From Nocardioides sp. SLBN-35 (GTDB taxonomy: Bacteria > Actinomycetota > Actinomycetes > Propionibacteriales > Nocardioidaceae): a stretch of DNA of 64,000 bases. The stretch lies in contig NZ_VFNU01000001.1 in NCBI RefSeq assembly GCF_006715725.1, positions 682,001 through 746,000 on the forward strand, given 5' to 3'. The translations under genes and the position numbers were made by a program. How positions within the stretch are numbered: the first letter of the stretch is position 1; every line of letters starts with the position of its first letter. Shown in pieces: positions 10,860 to 19,105 of this stretch. The notes under the pieces are model-generated. The model worked only from the letters and a program-made list of their open reading frames with translations, was not told the DNA's origin and did no database searches.

Positions 10860-11801
10860 TCAGCGGATCGCGTCGAGCGCGCCGGCGCGGAGGCCGAAGG
10901 TCTGCTCCAGGCGCTGCATGAGCCGGGCGCTCGGGGTGGTCCGGCCGGACTCCCAGGTGCGCACCGCGGCGGTGCTGCAGCCGCACCGCCGGGCCACCTG
11001 GGCCTGGGTGAGCCCGGTCCACGCGCGCAGCGTGCGCAGCACCCGGGGCAGGTCGCCCTGGCGCCACCGGCGGTGGTCGAGCAGGGGTGGTGGGTCGATC
11101 CCGGCCGCCCGCGCGACCGTGGCGACCGGTAAGCCGTAGGCCCGGGCCAGCCGGCGTACCGCCGCGAGCGAGGGGCGTGCCTCCCCGCGCTCCCAGGCGC
11201 CCAGCGAGCGACGGTCCACACCCGCCAGCCGGGCGGCGTGCGACTGGCTGAGCCGGCTGCCGTGCCGCAACCGGCGCAGAGGACCGGCGGGTGCGGCAGG
11301 CCGGAGGACGATCGGTGTCGGGGTCGCCAGCGCCGAGACGAGGTCGTCGTGGGGTACGCCGAGCAGCTCCGCGATGGGCGCGATCCGGTGCGCCGGGATC
11401 CGGGCCCGGCCGCCTTCCCAGTTGTAGACCGTCGCCACCGGGACGCCGGCCCGGCGGGCGACGACGGCCGCCGAGACGCCCGCCGACCAGCGCAGTGGTC
11501 GCAGCGCGCAGCCGCGGTACCCCGGGGCCGGGGACACCGGCGGAGCGGCCCGCGCGTCGTCGAAGAAGTCCGCGACCCTGGTCGGGTCGAGGTCCAGCAC
11601 CCGCGCGAGCGCATGGATGTGGGCCGGGCCGGGGAGCCGCTCGCGACGCTCCCAGCGCAGGACCGACATCGGGTGGACGCCGATCTCCGCGGCCAGGTCG
11701 GCCGCGCGGAGCCCACGGCCGGTGCGCACCGAGCGCAGCAGGGTGGGCGCGGCGGTCCGCCCTGCTGGGCGGGGTGCGTCGGCGCCCGGGTCAGTCCGCA
11801 C
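10860..11801 (-). CDS. Regulator with four tandem XRE-type helix-turn-helix domains
   Basis: The 313-aa product consists almost entirely of four Cro/C1-like HTH units. Their cores are near residues 17-70 (LRAADLAAEIGVHPMSVLRW), 95-150 (VSAAVVARRAGVPVATVYNW), 165-220 (LSQSHAARLAGVDRRSLGAW) and 250-305 (LTQAQVARRCGCSTAAVRTW). Each ends in the W-E-x-G/R pattern of recognition helices. No ligand domain is visible. I place the start at a GTG at 11801, which overlaps the stop of the xylulokinase fragment; the upstream open frame is low-complexity Pro/Ser/Arg and unlikely to be coded. Multi-HTH proteins of this kind occur in actinomycetes, usually without known function. It could be a repressor of a lost neighbouring locus. 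Confidence 0.75.
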   Translation of the reverse strand: MRTDPGADAPRPAGRTAAPTLLRSVRTGRGLRAADLAAEIGVHPMSVLRWERRERLPGPAHIHALARVLDLDPTRVADFFDDARAAPPVSPAPGYRGCALRPLRWSAGVSAAVVARRAGVPVATVYNWEGGRARIPAHRIAPIAELLGVPHDDLVSALATPTPIVLRPAAPAGPLRRLRHGSRLSQSHAARLAGVDRRSLGAWERGEARPSLAAVRRLARAYGLPVATVARAAGIDPPPLLDHRRWRQGDLPRVLRTLRAWTGLTQAQVARRCGCSTAAVRTWESGRTTPSARLMQRLEQTFGLRAGALDAIR

Positions 11802-12312
11802 GGCCGTGCGCGCCGGGCTCCCAGCCCTGGGTCCGTTCGCGGAGCAGGGCGTACCGCTCGAGCACCTCGGCCGTCGCCGGGGCGACCACCTCGTCGCCCC
11901 GCGGGGCCGGCCACGGCGGCGGATCGGCGGCGCCGGTGAGGGTCCAGGCCGCCTGGCGGGCGGCGCCGATCGCGACGTACTCGGCCGGCTCCGCGACGAG
12001 CACGGGGCGGCCGAGGACGCCGGCCAGGATGACCCGCAGCGCCTCGCTGCGGGCCGCGCCACCGACGAGCAGCACCCGGGCAGGCTCAGCGTCCAGGCGG
12101 CGGGTGAGCTGACCGACCGCCTCGGTCAGCGAGCAGGCCAGGCTCTCGAACGCGGCGCGGGCGAGGTCGGCCCGGGTGGTGCGGGTGCGCAGGCCGGTCC
12201 AGGTGCCGACCGCCTCCGGCCGGTTGGGGGTCCGCTCGCCGCCGTAGTAGGGCAGCAGGCTCACCCCCTGGGCGCCGCTCGGCGACTCCAGGGCGAGCGC
12301 CGAGATGGTGTC
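11791..12312 (-). pseudogene. xylB: 3' fragment of a xylulokinase-like FGGY carbohydrate kinase
   Basis: The minus frame ending in TGA at 11791 reads ISALALES, then LLPYYGGERTPNRPEA, DLARAAFESLACSLTEAVGQL and ARVLLVGGAARSEALRVILAGVLGRPV, the C-terminal ATPase half of xylulokinases. Homology starts abruptly at about 12312, where the plus-strand isomerase fragment begins. About two thirds of the kinase (some 300 residues including the sugar-binding half) is missing, so it cannot be active. The frame remains open upstream only because of GC bias. The stop codon overlaps the GTG of the HTH gene, so the two may once have formed an operon. Confidence 0.82.
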
Positions 12313-12735
12313 ATGGTCGACGCCGAGGCGTTCGGTCTGAACTGGGATCCCAGCCACTTCGTGTGGCAGGACCTCGACCCGGTCGGCTTCCTGTGGGACT
12401 TCAAGGACCGGATCTACCACGTGGACTGCAAGGACGCGAAGCGGCAGACCGGCAACGGCCGCAACGGCCGCAACGGACGCCTCGGCTCGCACCTCCCGTG
12501 GGCCGACCCGCGTCGGGGCTGGGACTTCGTCTCGACCGGCCACGGCGACGTCCCGTGGGAGCAGTCCTTCCGGATGCTCAACACGATCGGGTACGACGGC
12601 CCGATCTCCGTCGAGTGGGAGGACGCCGGCATGGACCCCCTCGTCGGCGCTCCCGAGGCACTCGAGTTCGTCCGGCGGCTCGCCTTCGACGCCCCGGCTG
12701 CCGCCTTCGACGCGGCGTTCAGCACCAACGACTGA
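12313..12735 (+). pseudogene. 3' fragment of a sugar isomerase/epimerase (xylose-isomerase-like TIM barrel)
   Basis: Only the last 140 residues are present, beginning with an ATG followed by FGLNWDPSHFVWQDLDPVGF and containing RIYHVDCKDAK, LPWADPRRGWDFVSTGHGDVPW and YDGPISVEWEDAGMD. These are the metal- and substrate-binding strands of sugar phosphate isomerase/epimerase family proteins, normally about 330 aa. The N-terminal half is absent and homology ends exactly against the xylulokinase fragment on the other strand. A truncated product could be made from the ATG but would lack half the barrel. It appears to be one side of a recombination junction. Confidence 0.82.
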
Positions 12736-12754
12736 GGGCCCGTCTCGGGGTCGC

Positions 12755-12809
12755 GCATCTGACGGATGGGCTGTGAATCCGGCGAATTCACGACCCATTC
12801 GTCAGATGC
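12755..12809. repeat. 55-bp near-perfect palindrome between convergent genes
   Basis: The segment begins GCATCTGACG and ends CGTCAGATGC, and the inner part GTGAAT...ATTCAC continues the symmetry almost to the centre. Only a few positions mismatch when it is compared with its own reverse complement. It lies between the isomerase fragment (plus) and a PaaX gene (minus), so it could act as a bidirectional terminator, but it lacks a clear T-run. It could also be a mobile REP-like element or the trace of a recombination event. Confidence 0.75.
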
Positions 12810-12825
12810 GTGCGGACTCGAGGAC

Positions 12826-13671
12826 CTACGCCGGGCCCTGCCCCACGACCGCGGCGACATAGGCCGCGGCGGGCTCGCGGACCAGGTCCTGCAGCTCGAG
12901 GAACTGGGGCAGCGTCTCGTTGCCCGGCCAGTCGCTCGGCAGGAACTCGGCGGGCAGCGCCGGGTCGACGTACGTGATCGGCCGCCAGGTGTCCAGCGCC
13001 CGGATCCAGGTGCGGAACGCCGCGCGCGGCTCACGGCCGGCCCGGAACGCCTCGACGTCGGGACCGACGGTCGCGCGGAACACGTCGTGCAGCGCCCAGA
13101 CCGACTCCAGGTCCCACCAGCGCTGGACGGCGACCGACGGCTCGGTCGCGCCCCGGATCGAGTCGACGATGAAGAGGGTCACCCGGTCCGCTACACCGAG
13201 GTCGGCGACGATCTGCTCGATCTCGTCGACCATGAAGCCGGGGGCGATGAGGAGCGCGGCCGCCACGGAGCCGCATCCCACCCAGGTGAGCCGCCGGCGC
13301 AGCTGGTGGCGCAGGTCGCGCTGCTCCTCGGGGATCGAGAACGAGATCACGCACCAGGGCGAGTCCACGCTCATGAAGCGGGGGGCCACGATTCGCTGGA
13401 TGTCGCGCTGGATCGTCGCCTCGGCGCGCGGGGTGAGCACGTAGCCCGAGGCCCCGTCGCGGACCTCGGTGGTGACGATGCCCTTCGCCTTCAGCCGGGT
13501 CAGGGCGGTCCGGGTTCGCGCCCCGCTGACGTCGACCGCCTCCATCAACGACACCAGCGAGCCCGAGGTCAGCCAGGGCTCCCCGGCCGCGACGGAGACG
13601 CCGAGGACGGTGCGCAGCAACGATGTCGCGCTCCCAGGCCGGGCGCCGAACTCGTCGACGAGCTCATCCAC
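12826..13671 (-). CDS. PaaX-family transcriptional regulator (paralogue 1)
   Basis: The 281-aa protein has an N-terminal winged helix (SATSLLRTVLGVSV, GARTRTALTRLKAKGIV) and the PaaX C-terminal domain (PWCVISFSIPEEQRDLRHQLRRRLTWVGCGSV, then TLFIVDSIRG and a DTWRPITYVDPALPAEFLPSDWPG stretch). PaaX represses phenylacetate catabolism in other bacteria and is released by an aryl-CoA ligand; here no paa genes are nearby. It is divergent from a second PaaX protein sharing nearly the same block structure, and the 218-bp region between them carries the regulatory sites. Confidence 0.9.
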   Translation of the reverse strand: MDELVDEFGARPGSATSLLRTVLGVSVAAGEPWLTSGSLVSLMEAVDVSGARTRTALTRLKAKGIVTTEVRDGASGYVLTPRAEATIQRDIQRIVAPRFMSVDSPWCVISFSIPEEQRDLRHQLRRRLTWVGCGSVAAALLIAPGFMVDEIEQIVADLGVADRVTLFIVDSIRGATEPSVAVQRWWDLESVWALHDVFRATVGPDVEAFRAGREPRAAFRTWIRALDTWRPITYVDPALPAEFLPSDWPGNETLPQFLELQDLVREPAAAYVAAVVGQGPA

Positions 13672-13790
13672 GAGTCGATCCTTCTCAGCTGTGCTGCCGG
13701 CGGCGTTGACGTCCGGATTCTAGTGGCCCGGGTCGGCGGTCGGCGTAACACGCCTGTCATCAGCGTTAACAGACTCGACGCTTCATTTCG

Positions 13791-13820
13791 TTGACGAACG
13801 TGACGAAGCCGGATTACATT
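13791..13820 (+). promoter_or_regulatory. Putative sigma70-type promoter of the second PaaX operon
   Basis: TTGACG at 13791-13796 and TACATT at 13815-13820 are separated by 18 bp. They lie 70-100 bp before the ATG at 13890 and just upstream of the palindrome at 13837, an arrangement suited to repression. The call is by eye only. Confidence 0.45.
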
Positions 13821-13836
13821 CACGAGTGTGACGTAC

Positions 13837-13861
13837 GGAACAGTTATGAAATATCTGTTCC
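13837..13861. promoter_or_regulatory. Palindromic operator candidate between the PaaX genes
   Basis: GGAACAG and CTGTTCC are perfectly inverted around an 11-bp AT-rich centre, with further partial symmetry inside. The site lies between the putative -10 box and the start codon of the plus-strand PaaX gene, where a bound repressor would block the cluster. PaaX-type regulators bind long imperfect palindromes; which of the two paralogues binds here is unknown. Confidence 0.6.
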
Positions 13862-13889
13862 GCCAGCGATGCAGGTCGACGGAGGGCAC

Positions 13890-14765
13890 ATGAGTGGTGT
13901 CATGGACGACCTCGACGCGCGGGTCGGCAGTACCACCTCGCTGCTGCGCACCGTGATCGGGGTCAGTGTCCGCGCCGAGGGCGGCTGGCTGTCCTCCTCG
14001 GCGTTCGTCACGCTGCTCGACGAGCTCGGCGTCCCGGCCGGACGCACCCGCACCGCACTGACCCGGGTCAAGGCCAAGGGGATCCTGGTCCTCGAGGCGC
14101 GGGCGGGCAGTGCCGGCTACTCGCTGACCGACGCCGCCCGCCGCATGCTCGAGCGTGGCGACCGGCGCATCCGCCAGCCGCGGTTCATGGAGGACGACCA
14201 CGACTGGTTCGTCATCTCCTTCACCGTCCCCGAGGACGACCGGCAGCTGCGCCACCAGCTCAAGCGCCGCCTGAGCTGGATCGGCTGCGGCTCGGTCGCG
14301 GGCGCGCTGTGGATCGGGCCCGGCTTCCTGATCGACGAGGCGGAGCAGATCGTGGCCGACCTCGGGCTCACCGGGCAGGTCACGCTCTTCGTGGTCCAGG
14401 AGATCCGCGGCGCGACCGCGCCCGCCGACGCCATCGCGCAGTGGTGGGACCTGTCGGCCATCGCGGCCCGCCACGAGACCTTCCTCTCGGCCCACGGCGC
14501 GTCGCTCGCCGCCTACCGAGCCGACCCGGGGCCGCGCAACGCCTTCCGCAGGTGGATCCTCGCCCTCGACGCCTGGCGCCCCATCCCGTACGTCGACCCC
14601 GGGCTGCCGCTGTCGCTCCTCCCCGACGACTGGCCCGGCAGGAGGAGCATTCCTGCCTTCCTCGAGCTGCGCGACGCGCTCAGCGTCCCTGCGGCCGAGT
14701 ACGTCCACACGGTCGTGGCAGCCCCCGCCCGCGCCGCCCAGCACCGACGACAGGAGCCGGCGTGA
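13890..14765 (+). CDS. PaaX-family transcriptional regulator (paralogue 2)
   Basis: The 291-aa regulator starts at the ATG preceded by GGAGGG; earlier in-frame starts would lie inside the promoter/operator. Its blocks parallel paralogue 1: TSLLRTVIGVSV, GRTRTALTRVKAKGILV, DWFVISFTVPEDDRQLRHQLKRRLSW and DAWRPIPYVDPGLP. It heads the catabolic cluster and its stop overlaps the flavin reductase start (GTGA), so it is co-transcribed and probably autoregulated. The ligand is likely a CoA thioester or other pathway intermediate by analogy with PaaX; this is inference. Confidence 0.9.
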   Translation: MSGVMDDLDARVGSTTSLLRTVIGVSVRAEGGWLSSSAFVTLLDELGVPAGRTRTALTRVKAKGILVLEARAGSAGYSLTDAARRMLERGDRRIRQPRFMEDDHDWFVISFTVPEDDRQLRHQLKRRLSWIGCGSVAGALWIGPGFLIDEAEQIVADLGLTGQVTLFVVQEIRGATAPADAIAQWWDLSAIAARHETFLSAHGASLAAYRADPGPRNAFRRWILALDAWRPIPYVDPGLPLSLLPDDWPGRRSIPAFLELRDALSVPAAEYVHTVVAAPARAAQHRRQEPA

Positions 14766-15271
14766 CCGGGACCGCACTCGACCAAGGCCGTCTCCGCGAG
14801 GCCTTCGCCCGCTTCCCCTCCGGTGTCGCGGTGCTCGCTGCCGTCGTCGACGGGGCGCCCCAGGTGCTGGTGGTGTCGTCCTTCACGGTCGGGGTCTCGC
14901 TCGAGCCGCCCTTGGTGGCGTTCGCCGTACAGAACGGGTCGGGGACCTGGCCGCTGCTGAAGCGCGCCGGCTCGCTGGGCGTCAGCGTGCTGGGGGCCGA
15001 GCACGGCGAGCTCTGTCGCCAGCTGGCCTCGCGCGAGAAGGAGGCCCGGCTGGTCAACGACCCGTTGCGGCGGATGGACTCCGGCGCCCTGATCGTCCCC
15101 GACACCCCGTTGCGGCTGTGGTGTCGCATCCACGACGAGTTCCCCGCGGGCGACCACACGATGGTCCTGCTCGAGGTGCTCGACGTCGACGGCGACACCG
15201 TCGGTGACCTCGCGGGGGAGCCGCTGGTCTTCCACGGCTCCGCCTTCCGTCGGCTGAAGGAGCCGAGCTGA
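14762..15271 (+). CDS. Flavin reductase component of a two-component monooxygenase (HpaC/HsaB-like)
   Basis: The 169-aa protein has the flavin-reductase-like split-barrel pattern: AFARFPSGVAVLAAV, SSFTVGVSLEPPLVAFAVQNGSGTWPLL, LGVSVLGAEHGELCRQLAS and a C-terminal LVFHGSAFRRL. Such proteins use NAD(P)H to supply reduced FMN or FAD to a partner oxygenase. The likely partner is the acyl-CoA-dehydrogenase-fold monooxygenase at 19106 in the same cluster, though an LLM protein is also present. The start is a GTG overlapping the PaaX stop. Confidence 0.85.
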   Translation: MTGTALDQGRLREAFARFPSGVAVLAAVVDGAPQVLVVSSFTVGVSLEPPLVAFAVQNGSGTWPLLKRAGSLGVSVLGAEHGELCRQLASREKEARLVNDPLRRMDSGALIVPDTPLRLWCRIHDEFPAGDHTMVLLEVLDVDGDTVGDLAGEPLVFHGSAFRRLKEPS

Positions 15272-15609
15272 TGGCCGCGACGAGCGCCGACGCCTGGGAG
15301 CTCCGGCTGCGCGCGCTCCACCGGCCCACCGGGTGGCGGCGGGGGATCTGCGTGCTGCCGGAGGTACCCGCCGACGTCGCCGACGCGGCCGCCCGGGTGC
15401 TGGCCGAGCACGGCGAGGAGCGGGTACGCCGGCTCGCCACGATCATGCCTCGCCCCGGAGCCGCGCTCACCACCGACGACGAGGTCGTCTACTTCCTCGA
15501 CCGCTTCGGCCACGAGTACACCGTCGTGCTCTGCGGAGCAGATCGTGCCGACAAGACCGCCCTGAGGCTGGCCGCCGACCGAGCAGGGTGCGCCCTGGTC
15601 CTGGTCTGA
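15271..15609 (+). CDS. Small uncharacterised protein in the PaaX cluster
   Basis: I do not recognise this 112-aa protein. Its ATG shares one base with the flavin reductase stop, so expression is coupled. The sequence is soluble, mixed alpha/beta by eye, with an Arg-rich N-terminal third (LRLRALHRPTGWRRGICVLP) and a C-terminal half with alternating hydrophobic strands (DDEVVYFLDRFGHEYTVVL, GCALVLV). No Cys pair, signal peptide or membrane helix is present beyond isolated Cys residues. It could be an accessory protein of the oxygenase system. About 130 bp without an evident gene separates it from the transporter genes. Confidence 0.65.
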   Translation: MAATSADAWELRLRALHRPTGWRRGICVLPEVPADVADAAARVLAEHGEERVRRLATIMPRPGAALTTDDEVVYFLDRFGHEYTVVLCGADRADKTALRLAADRAGCALVLV

Positions 15610-15737
15610 CCCTGTCCGCTCCGACCATCCCGCCCGTCCACCGACCCCGCCTACCGATCCCGTCCACCGAAGCCTCGCCCTTCTCGGGACCTCCCCTCCC
15701 GCGCGTCCCTGTCCGCGCCCCAGAGAAAGAACCCGCC

Positions 15738-16667
15738 ATGACTCCTCTCACGAACCGCTTCCGGGCGATCGGCCTGGTCGCCGCCCTCGCCGCCACCGCC
15801 TCGCTCACCGCCTGCGGCTCCTCCTCCGACGACGGCGACAAGCAGACCGCCACCGGCGGCACGGCGCTGTTCAAGACCCTGCCGAAGGCGAACCAGGACT
15901 CCGGCAAGGTCAGCTTCGGGGCGCTCTGGGAGACACCACCGATCATCAGCGTCACCGCCTCGGACACGACGAAGCCGGTCGGCCTGGCCCCGGATCTCGC
16001 CGTTGCGCTCGGCGAGGAGCTGGGGGTGAAGTCGACCTGGCAGAACATGCAGTGGCCGGCGCAGCTCCCGGGCGTGCAGTCCGGGGTGGTCGACGCGCTC
16101 TTCGGTCAGGTCAACGTCACCGAGGAGCGGGAGCAGAGCATCGTCGACATGGTGCCGTTCTACAAGACGACCATGGCCCTGCTCCTGCCCGCCGCCGACG
16201 CCGACGGCGTGACCAGGATCGCGGACATGTGCGGTACGACGATCGGCGCCCCCGTCGGCTCGGAGACGGTCGCGGAGCTGAAGAGCGTGAGCGCGGCGGA
16301 GTGCGCCTCCGAGCCGGTCAAGATCAAGGAGTTCCAAGGCGCCACGCTGGCGATCAGCGCGGTGAAGTCGGGCTCGATCGACGCCTGGCTGGACACGACG
16401 GCCAGCCAGGTCGCCGCCGCTGACGCCGACGCCGATCTCGCCTCGGTCGAGGTCCCCGAGGACGAGATCGCCCCCGTCTACAACGGCATCGCCGTCGGCA
16501 AGGACAAGCCCGAGCTCACCAAGGCGCTCGTGGAGGCGCTGCGTGCGCTGATCGAGAGTGGGCGCTACGACGAGATCTTCGCCGCGAACGACTCCTCGGC
16601 CGCCGCCATCACCGTCGACGAGGTCGTCGCGAACCCGATCACCTCGACGCCGGTCGGCGAGAAGTAG
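15738..16667 (+). CDS. ABC transporter substrate-binding lipoprotein, polar amino acid type
   Basis: The 309-aa receptor has a signal peptide with lipobox SLTACGSS and a family-3 (SBP_bac_3) periplasmic fold: [44 protein letters not shown], then [15 protein letters not shown] and the late [22 protein letters not shown] segment. Family 3 receptors bind amino acids, amines and related compounds. It is followed by one permease and one ATPase, completing an importer inside the PaaX cluster, which suggests the inducing substrate carries an amino or carboxylate group. Confidence 0.9.
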   Translation: MTPLTNRFRAIGLVAALAATASLTACGSSSDDGDKQTATGGTALFKTLPKANQDSGKVSFGALWETPPIISVTASDTTKPVGLAPDLAVALGEELGVKSTWQNMQWPAQLPGVQSGVVDALFGQVNVTEEREQSIVDMVPFYKTTMALLLPAADADGVTRIADMCGTTIGAPVGSETVAELKSVSAAECASEPVKIKEFQGATLAISAVKSGSIDAWLDTTASQVAAADADADLASVEVPEDEIAPVYNGIAVGKDKPELTKALVEALRALIESGRYDEIFAANDSSAAAITVDEVVANPITSTPVGEK

Positions 16668-16678
16668 CGGCCACGCTC

Positions 16679-17554
16679 ATGACCAAGCCAGCTGTGGCCG
16701 GCCCGCCCGTGGCCGCACCACCCGTCGACCCCACCCCGGTCCCGAAGCTCGTTCCCGTCCGGCGCTGGGGGCGGGGGATCGGCGCGGGCATCGTCCTGCT
16801 GCTCGTCGCCGGAGCGATCAAGGGTGTCGCCACCAACGACAACCTCGAGTGGAGCGTCGTCGGGGACTACCTCTTCGACGCCAACGTGCTGCGCGGACTT
16901 CGCCTGACCCTGGCCATGACCGCACTCGGCATGGTCGCCGGACTGGTCCTGGCCGTCGTCGTCGGCGTGATGCGGACCTCGGCCAGCCGGATCGTCGCCG
17001 GCGCCGCCGCGGTCTGGGTCTTCGTCTTCCGCGGCATCCCGCTCGTCGTGCTGCTGATCTTCGTGGGCAACCTCGGGCTGTTCTTCGACAACCTCACGAT
17101 CGCGATCCCCCTGACCGGTGTGGAGCTCTGGTCCGCGCCCGTCAGCGAGGTGGTCACGCCGTTCTGGGCATCGGTGACGGCACTGGCGCTGGCCGGGTCC
17201 GGCTACATGGCCGAGGTGGTCCGTGCGGGCCTGCTCTCGGTCGGCCGCGGACAGCACGAGGCCGCGATGGCGCTCGGCCTCCCGCAGGTCGGCACCCTCC
17301 GGTTCATCGTGCTGCCGCAGGCGCTGCGGGTGATCATCCCGCCGCTCGGCAACGAGCTGATCGGGATGCTCAAGGCCTCGGCCATCGTCTCGGTGATCGC
17401 GGGCGGCGACCTGATGACCGCGGTGCTCGGCATCTCCGGCGTCACCTTCCGCACGATCGAGATGCTCATCGTGGGCACGATCTGGTACCTCACGGTCATC
17501 GCGGTGCTCTCGGTCGGCCAGTACTTCCTCGAGCGAAAGGCGGCCGAGAAGTGA
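16679..17554 (+). CDS. ABC transporter permease, polar amino acid type (HisM/GlnP-like)
   Basis: The 291-aa membrane protein has a Pro-rich cytoplasmic tail, a first helix near residue 38, and the His/Glu/Gln permease core: [34 protein letters not shown] and the EAA loop [20 protein letters not shown] followed by [14 protein letters not shown]. The motif RGIPLVV and PPLGNE are typical for amino acid importers. No second permease gene is present, so it probably functions as a homodimer. Confidence 0.92.
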   Translation: MTKPAVAGPPVAAPPVDPTPVPKLVPVRRWGRGIGAGIVLLLVAGAIKGVATNDNLEWSVVGDYLFDANVLRGLRLTLAMTALGMVAGLVLAVVVGVMRTSASRIVAGAAAVWVFVFRGIPLVVLLIFVGNLGLFFDNLTIAIPLTGVELWSAPVSEVVTPFWASVTALALAGSGYMAEVVRAGLLSVGRGQHEAAMALGLPQVGTLRFIVLPQALRVIIPPLGNELIGMLKASAIVSVIAGGDLMTAVLGISGVTFRTIEMLIVGTIWYLTVIAVLSVGQYFLERKAAEK

Positions 17555-18357
17555 GGCGCGCGACCGACACCCTGGCCCCGTCGACGTACGACGGCCCGAT
17601 GATCGCCATCCGCGGCGTACGCAAGTCCTACGGCTCCGTCGAGGTCCTGCACGGCATCGACCTCGACGTCGGCCGGGGCGAGAACGTGTGCATCATCGGT
17701 CCCTCCGGGTCCGGCAAGAGCACCCTGCTCCGCACCCTGAACCACCTGGAGGGCATCTCGGCCGGCACCATCCGCGTCGACGGCCGCCTGATCGGCTACG
17801 AGGAGCGGGCCGGCCGGCTGCACGAGCTGCGCGAGTCCGCGGCCTGCCAGCAGCGGCTGCAGGTGGGCATGGTCTTCCAGCACTTCAACCTGTTCCCGCA
17901 CATGACGGCCCTGGAGAACGTCGCCTTCGCGCCGATCCGGGTCAAGCGGGACAAGCCGGCGCAGGCCCGGGCGCACGCGGCCGAGCTCCTCGGCCGGGTC
18001 GGCCTCGCCGGCAAGGAGGACTCCTACCCGTCGAAGCTGTCCGGGGGCCAGCAGCAGCGGGTCGCCATCGCGCGGGCGATGGCGCTGCGCCCGGATGTGA
18101 TGCTCTTCGACGAGCCGACCTCGGCCCTCGACCCCGAGCTGGTCGGCGAGGTGCTCGCCGTGATGCAGGATCTGGCCAGGACCGGCGGCATCACGATGGT
18201 CGTGGTGACCCACGAGATCGGGTTCGCCCGCGAGGTGGCCGACCGCGTCGTGTTCATGGACCAGGGCGTCATCGTCGAGATGGGCTCGCCCGGGCAGGTG
18301 CTCGACGACCCCCAGCACGAGCGCACCCGCGGCTTCCTCTCGGCGGTGCTGCGATGA
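17551..18357 (+). CDS. ABC transporter ATP-binding protein, polar amino acid type
   Basis: This 268-aa ATPase has Walker [11 protein letters not shown]-loop [15 protein letters not shown], signature LSGGQQQR, Walker [15 protein letters not shown] and switch VTHEIGFA, all matching the GlnQ/HisP group. The GTG start overlaps the permease stop by 4 bp; an in-frame ATG at residue 17 ([12 protein letters not shown]) is an alternative start. Its stop overlaps the SDR start. It completes the family-3 importer. Confidence 0.92.
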   Translation: MRRATDTLAPSTYDGPMIAIRGVRKSYGSVEVLHGIDLDVGRGENVCIIGPSGSGKSTLLRTLNHLEGISAGTIRVDGRLIGYEERAGRLHELRESAACQQRLQVGMVFQHFNLFPHMTALENVAFAPIRVKRDKPAQARAHAAELLGRVGLAGKEDSYPSKLSGGQQQRVAIARAMALRPDVMLFDEPTSALDPELVGEVLAVMQDLARTGGITMVVVTHEIGFAREVADRVVFMDQGVIVEMGSPGQVLDDPQHERTRGFLSAVLR

Positions 18358-19079
18358 CGGCGGCCGGCCCGGTCGCCCTCGTGGCGGGCGCGACCGGACC
18401 GATCGGCCGGTCGGTCGTGCGGGCGCTCGCGGCCGAAGGCGCGCGCGTGGTCGCCCTGTCCCGATCGGGCGAGCAGGTCCCCGGCTGCGTCCAGGCCCTG
18501 GACTGCGACCTGGGCGACCCCTCGGCCCTGGACGCCGCGATGAGCACGCTCGAGGCGAGCTGGGGCCCGGTCGAGATCCTGGTCAACGCGGCGCACCCGT
18601 CCGCCGACTTCGGTACGCCGGTGGCCGAGCTGGACCCCGGCGTGCTCGCCGGCCAGCTGGCGGGTGTCACAGCCCATGCCGCGCTGTGTGCCCGGGTCGT
18701 GCCCGGGATGCGCCGGCTCGGCCGCGGCCGGGTGGTCTACGTGGCCGGAGCGTCGATGGCGCGCCCCCTCCCAGGCGCCGGCGGGTACGCCGCCGCCAAG
18801 GCCGCCGGTGCCGTGCTCACCCGCCATCTCGCCCTCGAGGAGGGCGGCGCCGGCATCACCGCCAACGTGGTCGCGCCCGGCCGCGTCCTCGACCCGGTAG
18901 CGCCGGACGAGCCGTCCGGCCCTGCCGCCGCCTTGGGCCAGGAGCTCGGCCGGCGCCTCGCCCTGCCCACCTTCCCGTCCCCCGACGACGTGGCCGCCGC
19001 GGTGTGCCTGCTCGTCGCCTCCCCGGCTCTCACCGGCCAGACCATCTGGGTCACCGGTGGCGAGCCGATCGCGGCCTGA
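18354..19079 (+). CDS. Short-chain dehydrogenase/reductase, classical type
   Basis: The 241-aa Rossmann protein has an atypical cofactor loop AGATGPIG, an N-A-A-H in place of the usual NNAG, and the catalytic YAAAK at about residue 144-148. The C-terminal [13 protein letters not shown] is standard. It would oxidise or reduce a hydroxyl/carbonyl in the pathway with NAD(P)(H). The altered NNAG motif is unusual but still seen in some SDRs. It is coupled to the transporter ATPase by a 4-bp overlap and followed by the monooxygenase after 26 bp. Confidence 0.85.
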   Translation: MTAAGPVALVAGATGPIGRSVVRALAAEGARVVALSRSGEQVPGCVQALDCDLGDPSALDAAMSTLEASWGPVEILVNAAHPSADFGTPVAELDPGVLAGQLAGVTAHAALCARVVPGMRRLGRGRVVYVAGASMARPLPGAGGYAAAKAAGAVLTRHLALEEGGAGITANVVAPGRVLDPVAPDEPSGPAAALGQELGRRLALPTFPSPDDVAAAVCLLVASPALTGQTIWVTGGEPIAA

Positions 19080-19105
19080 GCCGCGCCTTCGAAAGGACCT
19101 TCCTC

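Noticed and set aside
11802..12062. N-terminal extension of the four-HTH regulator
   Set aside because: The frame is open but encodes Ser/Pro/Arg low complexity and covers the xylulokinase fragment, which shows real homology in another frame.
13752..13785. Second operator CTGT...ACAG between the PaaX genes
   Set aside because: Only four bases pair at each end, and this is expected by chance in an AT-richer intergenic region.
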